Assembly (NCBI GenBank): GCA_018816105.1
Contig: JAHIWE010000069.1
Span: forward strand, 1-64,000
DNA from: a bacterium
Lineage (GTDB): Bacteria > Campylobacterota > Campylobacteria > Campylobacterales > Arcobacteraceae
Reading direction: 5' to 3'
DNA: 64,000 bases
Shown here piece after piece: positions 10,690-18,043 of the stretch. The number at the start of each line of letters is the position of its first letter. Position 1 is the stretch's first letter. The translations under genes and the position numbers were made by a program. The notes beneath the pieces are model-generated. The model was not told the origin of the DNA and made no database searches. It saw nothing but the letters and a program-made list of their open reading frames with translations.

Positions 10690-11757
10690 TTATGAATTGA
10701 TTTTTCTATTATAAAAATATATTGATATTACTATCCAAAGAAACATTGGTAATAAAATTGAGATTTCAGGAATTACTATTCCACCATTTGTAAATTTAAA
10801 TAGCATAAAAAAGAATCCCCAAACAATTAAAGTACCAAATATTGAAAAAGAAGTAAATTTACCAAGATTAAAAAATCTACTATTTAATGATGCATATGCA
10901 TAAATTAATAACAATAGTGGGATCACAAAAAATGGGATTATTATTTGATTATATAAGACACTTCTAATCTTTTGTGTATTGATTTTCTGTTCATTTAATA
11001 AAATTAAAGCTGAAATAGCATCAAGAATAGAAAAATCGGATTTATTCTCATATACATTATCAAGAATTTTAGGTTTAAATCCATCTAAGGTATGTAAAAA
11101 CTTTTCGTATCTTACATCTAATTTTGAACTATCAATATTTATATCTTTTGGTTTATTAACAATTTTAACATTAACAACATACCATTTATCATTTTGAAAA
11201 TATGCTTTTTCACCTAATATAGTTTCAACAACATCCATATTATTTACTTTAAAAATATGTATATTCTCTGCTCTTTTTTCCAATGGTAATAGTTTTTCAA
11301 AATATATATAATAATCATTATATTTTAAAAAAATATCACTTTTACTACTTGTGAAATATTCATTATTTAATATTTTTCTCTTTTGATCATAAGAGTATGC
11401 AAGAGGTGTTGCTTGAAGAAAAATTAATAATGTTAATAAAAAAATTGAAATATTAACTATTGGAATAAATATCTCTTTTCTTGTAGCACCCAAGGCATTA
11501 AAAGCAACAAATTCATTGTTTCTAATAAAAATTGCTAATGTTATAACCCATCCAAATACAATAGATAAAGGTAATGCAAGAGTTAATGTAAAAAAACTAT
11601 TATATAAAACATAAAGTAGTTGTAAATTTGCTGATGCTGGTATACTTTTGAAGTTTTGTAAAAAATCAATACCTACGAAAAATAGCTCTAAAGAGATTAA
11701 AACGATAATAAAATTTAGTAAGTATTTCTTTAAAATATATTTAGTTAATATGCTCAT
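10690..11757 (-). CDS. LptF/LptG-family permease of lipopolysaccharide export
   Basis: Inner-membrane subunit of the YjgP/YjgQ family that, with LptB ATPase, extracts LPS and passes it to LptC/LptA. The 355-residue protein has the family layout of three N-terminal membrane helices (about 15-35, 50-80, 97-118), a periplasmic domain (about 120-265) and three C-terminal helices (about 270-350). The motif FVAFNALGATRKEIF (about 82-96) on the cytoplasmic loop is typical of the LptB-contact region. Whether it is LptF or LptG cannot be decided. It starts one base after the pth stop codon. Confidence 0.85.
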   Translation of the reverse strand: MSILTKYILKKYLLNFIIVLISLELFFVGIDFLQNFKSIPASANLQLLYVLYNSFFTLTLALPLSIVFGWVITLAIFIRNNEFVAFNALGATRKEIFIPIVNISIFLLTLLIFLQATPLAYSYDQKRKILNNEYFTSSKSDIFLKYNDYYIYFEKLLPLEKRAENIHIFKVNNMDVVETILGEKAYFQNDKWYVVNVKIVNKPKDINIDSSKLDVRYEKFLHTLDGFKPKILDNVYENKSDFSILDAISALILLNEQKINTQKIRSVLYNQIIIPFFVIPLLLLIYAYASLNSRFFNLGKFTSFSIFGTLIVWGFFFMLFKFTNGGIVIPEISILLPMFLWIVISIYFYNRKINS

Positions 11758-11758
11758 G

Positions 11759-12310
11759 TTATTTCAATGTAAATTTTGATTTTATTTGATCGATTTCTTC
11801 AGTTTTAAGTGCTTCTATCGCTTTAATAGTATGAGATATTATATCTGGTAGTTTATTCAATTCTTCTTTTGAAAAATTGCTTAATACATAATTTGCAACA
11901 TCGTCTTTATGGGCTGGTTTTCCAATACCAATTCTAACTCTAATATACTCTTTTGTAATATGTGCATCAAGTGATTTCAAACCATTGTGTCCACCATGTC
12001 CACCACCAATTTTAAACTTTACAGTTCCAAAAGGTAAATCTAAATCATCATGAATTACAATAATATTTTCTAAATCAATTTTATAATACTCTTTTATTGC
12101 ATGAACTGCAACCCCAGAATTATTCATAAAAGTTGTTGGTTTAGAAAAAAGATTATAACCTGATTTTAAAAGAGTAGATTGAAAGTTTGGATTATTTATA
12201 TTTGAAGTGCTAAGATTTTTAGTTATCTCATCGATAACTAAAAAGCCTATGTTATGTCTTGTTAACTGATATTTGTCACCAATATTACCAAGACCTACAA
12301 TTAAATGCAT
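11759..12310 (-). CDS. pth: Peptidyl-tRNA hydrolase
   Basis: Releases tRNA from prematurely ended peptidyl-tRNA. The 183-residue protein has VGLGNIGDKYQLTRHNIGF with the catalytic-type His at 19, FSKPTTFMNNSG (about 54-65), VIHDDLDLPFG (about 85-95) and GGGHGGHNGLKS (about 101-112), all signatures of bacterial Pth. Length is as usual for the family. It sits 9 bases after rplY and directly before the LPS permease gene. Confidence 0.95.
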   Translation of the reverse strand: MHLIVGLGNIGDKYQLTRHNIGFLVIDEITKNLSTSNINNPNFQSTLLKSGYNLFSKPTTFMNNSGVAVHAIKEYYKIDLENIIVIHDDLDLPFGTVKFKIGGGHGGHNGLKSLDAHITKEYIRVRIGIGKPAHKDDVANYVLSNFSKEELNKLPDIISHTIKAIEALKTEEIDQIKSKFTLK

Positions 12311-12319
12311 AAATATTAA

Positions 12320-12856
12320 TTATTTAGCTTTAATTACACCAACAACTGGAACTCTTGGATCTAAGAAACAAGTTACATCTGCAGGTAAAGTTAAATCTCT
12401 AATTAAAATATTATCACCTGTATCTAATTGAGAAACTTCTAAAGTAATGCTATTAGGTAAGTTTTCATAAGTACATTTAACTGGTACTCTTTTTGTATGA
12501 ACCATTAAAAGACCTTTATTTTTAAGACCTTTTGCAATACCTGTAGTTTTAACAGGAATTTTATAAGATGTAAGTACACCTGGTTGTGCAACCATTAAAT
12601 CAACATGTAATAACTCCGAAGTTAATGGACATTTTTGGTATTCTTGAACTACAACTTTTGTAATTGTTCCATCAAGATTAACATCAAATGCTAAAGTCTC
12701 TTTATTTCTTAAAAACTTAATAAATTCATTTCTTTTAAATGCTGCTGAAACATTTTCTAAACCTTTTCCATAAATATTTGCAATTAAATATCCATTTCTT
12801 CTTAAAGTTTTAGTAGCTTGTTTTGTCATACTATCTCTAATGATACCCTCTAACAT
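12320..12856 (-). CDS. rplY: 50S ribosomal protein L25 (CTC form)
   Basis: 5S rRNA-binding ribosomal protein. The 178 residues include the N-terminal L25 domain (to about residue 95, with [14 protein letters not shown] and the HVDLM motif) and a C-terminal TL5/CTC beta domain, so it is the long general-stress-type form found outside the enterics. It heads the minus-strand rplY-pth-LptF/G-Nudix run. A TATAAT promoter element on its strand lies at 12890-12895. Confidence 0.93.
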   Translation of the reverse strand: MLEGIIRDSMTKQATKTLRRNGYLIANIYGKGLENVSAAFKRNEFIKFLRNKETLAFDVNLDGTITKVVVQEYQKCPLTSELLHVDLMVAQPGVLTSYKIPVKTTGIAKGLKNKGLLMVHTKRVPVKCTYENLPNSITLEVSQLDTGDNILIRDLTLPADVTCFLDPRVPVVGVIKAK

Positions 12857-12889
12857 AACGATCCTTTGTGTGTTTAATTTTAGGGCGTG

Positions 12890-12895
12890 ATTATA
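12890..12895 (-). promoter_or_regulatory. rplY: -10 element for rplY
   Basis: On the minus strand the sequence reads TATAAT, followed after about 25 bases by AAAGGA and the rplY ATG. It lies in the 156-base gap between divergent rplY and folD. No convincing -35 is seen, as is usual in Campylobacterota, where AT-periodic upstream DNA replaces it. Confidence 0.55.
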
Positions 12896-13012
12896 TAAAA
12901 GCTTTCCTAAATTTTTGTTTAAGTCTTTATTAATAAATTATTTAACTTTTATTAATTGAATTTTTGATAATATGATTACCTCAATAAAAAACAAAATACA
13001 AGGTATAATCCA

Positions 13013-13873
13013 ATGATATTATTAGATGGAAAAGCATTATCTGAAAAAATCAAAGAAGAAGTTAAAGTAGAAGTAGCTCAATTAGTAGAAGAAAAACACA
13101 TAACTCCAGGGTTAGCTGTTATATTAGTTGGAAACGATGCTGCAAGTGCAACTTATGTTGCTAGTAAAGCAAAATCATGTAAAAACGCAGGTATATATTC
13201 TGTTGTTCATGAAATGCCAGATAGCATTACTCAAGAAGAATTATTAGAAACAATTGAAATGATGAATAACAATCCAAAATTAGATGGAATATTAGTTCAA
13301 TTGCCACTTCCAAAACATATTGATACAACAGTTGTTTTAGAAGCAATTAATCCATTAAAAGATGTTGATGGGTTCCATCCTTATAATGTAGGAAGAATGG
13401 TTTCAAATCTTGATTCATTTTTACCAGCAACTCCATTTGGTGTAATGAGAATGTTCCAAGAGTATGGAATTGAATTAAGTGGGAAAAATGTTGTTGTAAT
13501 TGGTTCTTCTGATATTGTTGGAAAACCAATGGCTGCACTTTTAACAAATGCAAAAGCAACAGTAACTGTTTGTAATAGCAGAACTAAAGATTTAGCATCT
13601 CATACAAAAGCTGCTGATATTGTAGTAATTGCAGTTGGTGTTCCTCATTTACTAAAAGGTGATATGCTAAAAGATGGTGCAGTTGTAATTGATGTTGGTA
13701 TTAATAGACTTGATACTGGTAAATTAACAGGTGATGCTGATTTTGAAGATTGTAAAGATAAATGTACTCATATAACACCTGTTCCAGGTGGTGTGGGACC
13801 AATGACTATTGGAATGTTATTAAAAAACACTCTAAAAGCTGCAAAATTAAGAGAAAAAAGAGAAAGCAAATAG
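13013..13873 (+). CDS. folD: Methylenetetrahydrofolate dehydrogenase/cyclohydrolase FolD
   Basis: Bifunctional enzyme interconverting 5,10-methylene-THF, methenyl-THF and 10-formyl-THF for one-carbon metabolism. The 286-residue protein has the catalytic YVASKAKSC segment (Lys 52/54), the VQLPLPKHI motif (about 102-110), the nucleotide-binding VIGSSDIVGKPMA and the C-terminal ITPVPGGVGPMT. The start is ATG with AAGG about 8 bases upstream. lepB follows with no gap, and rpiB follows lepB, so the three are probably co-transcribed. Confidence 0.95.
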   Translation: MILLDGKALSEKIKEEVKVEVAQLVEEKHITPGLAVILVGNDAASATYVASKAKSCKNAGIYSVVHEMPDSITQEELLETIEMMNNNPKLDGILVQLPLPKHIDTTVVLEAINPLKDVDGFHPYNVGRMVSNLDSFLPATPFGVMRMFQEYGIELSGKNVVVIGSSDIVGKPMAALLTNAKATVTVCNSRTKDLASHTKAADIVVIAVGVPHLLKGDMLKDGAVVIDVGINRLDTGKLTGDADFEDCKDKCTHITPVPGGVGPMTIGMLLKNTLKAAKLREKRESK

Positions 13874-14659
13874 ATGTTAAAAAAACTATATGGTTGGTCT
13901 TCTTCATGGACTGGAACAATAATAATTGTTCTTGGTATTATATTTTTCGTTGCACAAGCATTTGTAATTCCAAGCGGAAGTATGAAAAACTCTTTATTAA
14001 TTGGTGATATGCTTTTTGTAAAAAAATTCTCTTATGGTATTCCAACTCCTAGAATTCCTTGGCTTGAAATAAAAGTTTTACCTGATTTTAATGACAATGG
14101 ACATTTAATAGAAGGTCCAAGACCCAAAAGAGGAGATATTGTAGTTTTTAGATACCCTAAAAATGAAACAATTCACTATGTAAAAAGAGCCGTGGCAACG
14201 GGTGGTGATTTAGTTGCGATTAAAGATAAACATCTTTTACTTCATCCAAAAGAGGGAAATGAGTTTGTAAAAGCTAATTATCCAAAAGAGAATATTATTG
14301 AAGTTGGAGATAAACTTTGGGTGGTAGATCCATATAAAAAAGATCATCCAGGTATCCATAGTGACCCAGAGGTTGTAGATAATGGAATGAATCCTAGTGA
14401 ACTATTTAATATGATGCCAATTATTATTCCTGAAGATGAAACATTTATGATGGGTGATAATAGAGATCACTCAAATGACTCAAGATTTTGGGGAACTGTT
14501 CCTTATAAATTTATAGTTGGAACTCCTTGGTTTGTATATTTCTCTTGGGATGAAAATAAAGAAATTAGATGGGATAGAGTTTTAAAAACTGTTGAATCTA
14601 TTGAAGAGAATATGGATACAAAAAATATGCAAATCAATCATGAAAAAGGAATCTATTAA
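13874..14659 (+). CDS. lepB: Signal peptidase I
   Basis: Membrane serine protease that removes signal peptides from exported proteins. The 261 residues comprise one N-terminal membrane helix (about 12-32), box B PSGSMKNSLL with the nucleophile S36, box D YVKRAVATGGD with the general base K104, and the box E MGDNRDHSNDSR. The start codon abuts the folD stop. The length and single helix suit a Gram-negative LepB of this phylum. One membrane helix rather than two is seen. Confidence 0.95.
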   Translation: MLKKLYGWSSSWTGTIIIVLGIIFFVAQAFVIPSGSMKNSLLIGDMLFVKKFSYGIPTPRIPWLEIKVLPDFNDNGHLIEGPRPKRGDIVVFRYPKNETIHYVKRAVATGGDLVAIKDKHLLLHPKEGNEFVKANYPKENIIEVGDKLWVVDPYKKDHPGIHSDPEVVDNGMNPSELFNMMPIIIPEDETFMMGDNRDHSNDSRFWGTVPYKFIVGTPWFVYFSWDENKEIRWDRVLKTVESIEENMDTKNMQINHEKGIY

Positions 14660-14660
14660 T

Positions 14661-15116
14661 ATGAAATATTTTATCGGTGCAGATCATGCAGGTATTGATA
14701 TAAAAGCTTATGTAAAAGAACTTTTTGAAGAAAGAGGACATGAAGTAGTAGACTTAGGACCTTTTAGCAAAGATAGAGTTGATTACCCTGATTATGCTGC
14801 TAAAGTTTGTAATAAAGTACTTGAAAATGAAGGGACTATGGGAATTTTAATTTGTGGTTCTGGACTTGGTATGAGTATGGCTGCAAATAAATTTGATGGT
14901 ATTAGAGCTGCACTTTGTCACAATGAATATAGCGCAAGAATGGCTAGAAAACACAACGATGCAAATATCATTTGTTTAGGTGAGCGAGTTTCAGGTTATG
15001 GAATGATTGAAGCTATTGTTAAATCTTGGGATAAAGCAGAATTTGAAGGTGGAAGACACGCAGGTCGTGTTGAAAAAATAAATGCCTTAGGAAAAATGGG
15101 AAGCTGTAGAGCATAG
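14661..15116 (+). CDS. rpiB: Ribose-5-phosphate isomerase B
   Basis: Interconverts ribose 5-phosphate and ribulose 5-phosphate in the pentose phosphate pathway. The 151-residue LacAB/RpiB protein starts KYFIGADHAG, with the phosphate-binding CGSGLGMSMAANK stretch (Cys near 69) and the RMARKHNDANI motif. A longer in-frame start at 14592 lies inside lepB. The ATG at 14661, preceded by AAAAGGA, gives the expected family N-terminus and is preferred. The stop codon lies inside the terminator hairpin shared with the opposing gene. Confidence 0.93.
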   Translation: MKYFIGADHAGIDIKAYVKELFEERGHEVVDLGPFSKDRVDYPDYAAKVCNKVLENEGTMGILICGSGLGMSMAANKFDGIRAALCHNEYSARMARKHNDANIICLGERVSGYGMIEAIVKSWDKAEFEGGRHAGRVEKINALGKMGSCRA

Positions 15117-15132
15117 GGTTTAACCCTATGCT
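15110..15132. terminator. Bidirectional hairpin shared by two convergent stop codons
   Basis: AGCATAGGGTT (15110-15120) and AACCCTATGCT (15122-15132) form an 11-bp perfect inverted repeat around a single T. Both the rpiB stop (15114-15116) and the acetyltransferase stop (15126-15128) are inside it; each gene ends GCA TAG. T-runs are weak on both sides. Confidence 0.6.
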
Positions 15133-15554
15133 TTAGACTCTTTTTTATACATCAAATATCCATCACACTCTTCATAATAATCTTTTAAAACCTTTTTAAT
15201 CTCAAAGCCAAATTTTTTATATAAATTAATCGCGGTTTCATTTAAAACTTTTACTTCTAAAGAAAAATCTCTATCTATTAAATTCTCAAAACTATACGCT
15301 AAAAGTTTTTTGGCAAAACCTCTATTTTGAAAATCATTTCCAATAGCCAAAGAATAAAGCCTATAATATTTTTTTCTCTTAAGCCACAAAATATATCCAG
15401 CAATTACTCCATCAAATTCTATTTTATATAATTCATTTTTTATAATATGATATTTAATAGAATTTTTACTCATTGAAAATGGGTCATTTGAAAAAACTTC
15501 TCTTTCAATATTATAAAGAGCTGATAAATCTTTTAAATTTGCTTTTGTTATCAT
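15126..15554 (-). CDS. GNAT-family N-acetyltransferase (RimI-like)
   Basis: A 142-residue acetyl-CoA-dependent acetyltransferase. The central strand and acetyl-CoA loop read LYSLAIGNDFQNRGFAKKLL (about 66-85; the Q/R-x-x-G-x-A pattern), followed by LEVKVLNETAINLYKKFGFE (about 98-117), the classic RimI-type motif B, and a C-terminal YYEECDGYLM stretch like that of RimI. It may acetylate ribosomal protein S18 or another N-terminus, but substrate is inference. Its start overlaps the upstream DUF2156 gene by 4 bases, so the two are coupled. Confidence 0.8.
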   Translation of the reverse strand: MITKANLKDLSALYNIEREVFSNDPFSMSKNSIKYHIIKNELYKIEFDGVIAGYILWLKRKKYYRLYSLAIGNDFQNRGFAKKLLAYSFENLIDRDFSLEVKVLNETAINLYKKFGFEIKKVLKDYYEECDGYLMYKKESKA

Positions 15555-16531
15555 TTTTGATAAATTGTATATTTAGGAACTAATTTTTTTGGTCTATATG
15601 ACATTTTTACTTTTTTAAGATTTTCAAATCCCATATCATCACCAACATTTATATACTCACTATTATATTTCTCTTTTAAAATTTTTGTAAATTCTCTGAA
15701 AATAAATTGAGCACATCCAAGTATTTCAAAATCTGTTTTTTCAATAATTACACTTGCTGTGTTTTCATTTATTCGCTCACCTACAGTGAAACCTTTTATT
15801 TCATCATCAATATAAATTACAAGTCCAATGATTTCTAAATTATTATAATCATTTATAAGTCTTTTTATAGCAAATCTTTCAAAATAAATACCATCCATAA
15901 AAACTTCAACTTCTTCTTTTGGCATATATGTTGTTCTGTCTTTTACCCATTTATTAAACAGATGCATAACGGCCGTACCATGCTTTTCTTTGTCTAGTAT
16001 TTCAATTCTATGATTTGGATAAACTTTTGAAAATCTATTTATTTCATTTCTTTTTGATTTGTAAGAATCACCTTTTAAATCAATTAAATCATCAACTTTA
16101 TAAATATAATCAACAAGTTTTTTTTCAATAATAAAATCTTTTAGCATTTCATATACTAAAGTGCCCTCTTCTAAATAATCAACAAATCCTTCAAGTAATT
16201 CTTCATGAACATACTCTATTTTCGAATAATTTCTATTACTATTGTGCGAATTCATAATATCAAAACACTGTAACATAGCATCATAAGTATTCTCTTTTTT
16301 ACCAATTGGTGGTAAAAGCATTGATAATTCACCTGAATTTAATATAAATAAACAAAAAGTATCATTTACGATTGTATAAAATCCTGTTGCTGTTGAAAGC
16401 CATATATAATTTCCAGCAAAAGTGTAATCACTAACATCTACATTTATAAGTTTTAGATATTCATCCATTGTACTTTTTGCTCTTAAATCAAAATGCTTTA
16501 GAGTGTAATTACTGATTGTCAAAGTTGACAT
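15551..16531 (-). CDS. DUF2156 (phosphatidylglycerol lysyltransferase C-terminal-like) protein
   Basis: A 326-residue soluble protein with the layout of DUF2156: an N-terminal part recognisable from DYTFAGNYIWLS and two GNAT-like halves, with SKRNEINRF (about 178-186) and the C-terminal INVGDDMGFENLKKVKMSYRP-type ending (given here as family pattern near 296-316). Related domains transfer aminoacyl groups to phosphatidylglycerol in MprF, but there is no membrane domain here. The substrate is unknown. Coupled by ATGA overlap to the GNAT gene downstream. Confidence 0.7.
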   Translation of the reverse strand: MSTLTISNYTLKHFDLRAKSTMDEYLKLINVDVSDYTFAGNYIWLSTATGFYTIVNDTFCLFILNSGELSMLLPPIGKKENTYDAMLQCFDIMNSHNSNRNYSKIEYVHEELLEGFVDYLEEGTLVYEMLKDFIIEKKLVDYIYKVDDLIDLKGDSYKSKRNEINRFSKVYPNHRIEILDKEKHGTAVMHLFNKWVKDRTTYMPKEEVEVFMDGIYFERFAIKRLINDYNNLEIIGLVIYIDDEIKGFTVGERINENTASVIIEKTDFEILGCAQFIFREFTKILKEKYNSEYINVGDDMGFENLKKVKMSYRPKKLVPKYTIYQK

Positions 16532-16667
16532 TTTGTTTTATCCTTAATAAAATTTTCGAAATTATACATCTGATTTTAACTTTTGCATCAAATTTTTTTA
16601 AATTTAATTCTAAGTGCCTATTTATCAATATTATGAGATAATCAAACAAAATAAAAAAGGCATATTT

Positions 16668-16781
16668 ATGAGTGATTGGCAAGTTTATTTAATGATGTTT
16701 ATTGTCGTAAGCCTAATGTTACTTGGTAAAAAAATGATGTTTTTTGATGACAAAAAAGAAGACTCAAAGGATAAGAATTGA
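16668..16781 (+). CDS. 37-residue single-pass membrane peptide
   Basis: ATG at 16668, 7 bases after AAAAAGG, opens a 37-codon frame. It has a short N-terminus (MSDWQVY), a hydrophobic segment (residues 7-19) rich in Leu, Met and Val, then a charged tail (DDKKEDSKDK). Its TGA overlaps the TTG start of the HD-domain gene by 3 bases in a TTGA arrangement, so translation of the two is probably coupled. A GATAAT element at 16637-16642 could be the promoter. No family recognised. Confidence 0.65.
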   Translation: MSDWQVYLMMFIVVSLMLLGKKMMFFDDKKEDSKDKN

Positions 16782-18007
16782 TAAATCCTAGAATTATAGA
16801 TTATATATTTACTTCAGCATCTATTCAAAGATGGAATGACTATCCAAGAATGGTTCAATTAGTTGAACTTGATAAACAAGCACATAAATTTATTATTGCT
16901 TATTTTATAGCAAAACTAGAAAAAGATATAGATTACACACACCTAATAGAAGCTGGAATTTTTGAATTTCTTAGACGTGTAGTTGTAACCGATATTCGAC
17001 CTGATGTTTTTAGAAAAGCTCTACAAAAAAAATCAAAAGAAATAAACTCATGGGTTATTTCAAAACTCACTCCTTCACTAAAAGATATAAATAATGGAAC
17101 TTTTTTACAAAAATTTGAAGAATATTTATCAAATCCTGACATGTATAAAAAAGAAAGATTTATACTAAAAGCTGCATCATATCTTGCTACAAAATGGGAA
17201 TTTTCAATAGTTTATCAAACGAGCCAATTTTTAAATGATATTGAAGATGTAAAAAAAAGTGTTGATGAAGAGATTGAAGACTATTATGAATTAATTGGAG
17301 TAAGAAAAATTGCATTAAATAAAAAGCTTGGGAAAATCATAGATTTAAGTGGTAGATTAAGATTTCAAAAAAGATGGGCGCAAACTCCTAGAATTCCTGA
17401 AACATCAGTTTTAGGGCATATGCTTACAGTTGCTCTTTTTGGATATTTTTTCTCACTTGAAGTAAATGCTTGTGATAAAAGATTACAAAACAACTTTTTT
17501 ACAGCTCTATTTCACGATTTACCAGAAGCTTTAACTAGAGATATTATAACACCTGTAAAATACTGTGTTGATGAGTTATCTGATATTATTGCAGAGTATG
17601 AAATAGAAAAAATTCAAGATGATATTTTGCCTAATATTCCGGAGGTTTTACATGAAGAATTCTCTTATATTTTAGGTCTTTATGATGGAATAAAAGAGGA
17701 ATTCACAAATAAAATAAAATTAAATGGCAAAATAGAAGTAGTTGATGATGTATCAAAATACAATACAGATAAATACGAAGCAATAGATGGACTCGCTCTT
17801 AAGCAGTGTGATAAACTATCAGCATTTGTAGAAGCTAGTTTATCTATTTCACATGGTATAAAATCAAAAGAATTACTAAATGGTAAAAAAGAGATTTTAA
17901 AAGGATTAAAAGAAGTTCAAGGAATCGATTTCAAAGCTATAGCTATGCAAATTGACTATGAATTTGGAACAACAGGTCAAACACAAGCACGAATGGAGTT
18001 TGATTAA
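16778..18007 (+). CDS. HD-domain phosphohydrolase (YfbR-like)
   Basis: A 409-residue protein with an HD hydrolase domain in the middle: H in TSVLGHMLTVA (about 215), the HD pair in ALFHDLPEALTRDI (about 247-248) and a distal Asp in CDKLSAFVE (about 354). This arrangement resembles YfbR and HDDC-type nucleotidases that dephosphorylate deoxynucleoside monophosphates, but the protein is twice their length, with an unassigned N-terminal half (1-190). The start is TTG at 16778 with AAAGGA upstream; the preceding 37-residue ORF overlaps it. Substrate is inference. Confidence 0.72.
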   Translation: MINPRIIDYIFTSASIQRWNDYPRMVQLVELDKQAHKFIIAYFIAKLEKDIDYTHLIEAGIFEFLRRVVVTDIRPDVFRKALQKKSKEINSWVISKLTPSLKDINNGTFLQKFEEYLSNPDMYKKERFILKAASYLATKWEFSIVYQTSQFLNDIEDVKKSVDEEIEDYYELIGVRKIALNKKLGKIIDLSGRLRFQKRWAQTPRIPETSVLGHMLTVALFGYFFSLEVNACDKRLQNNFFTALFHDLPEALTRDIITPVKYCVDELSDIIAEYEIEKIQDDILPNIPEVLHEEFSYILGLYDGIKEEFTNKIKLNGKIEVVDDVSKYNTDKYEAIDGLALKQCDKLSAFVEASLSISHGIKSKELLNGKKEILKGLKEVQGIDFKAIAMQIDYEFGTTGQTQARMEFD

Positions 18008-18014
18008 AATATAG

Positions 18015-18043
18015 AAAATATAGCTTATTAAAAGCTATATTTT
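18015..18043. terminator. Bidirectional terminator between the HD gene and the TonB receptor
   Basis: AAAATATAGCTT (18015-18026) pairs with AAGCTATATTTT (18032-18043), a 12-bp perfect stem with a 5-base loop and T- or A-rich flanks. It lies at the meeting point of convergent genes and overlaps the last codons of the receptor. Confidence 0.75.

Noticed and set aside
13762-14007. An 81-codon frame over the folD/lepB junction
   Set aside because: Alternative frame of two well-supported genes, with Lys/Trp/Cys-rich nonsense product.
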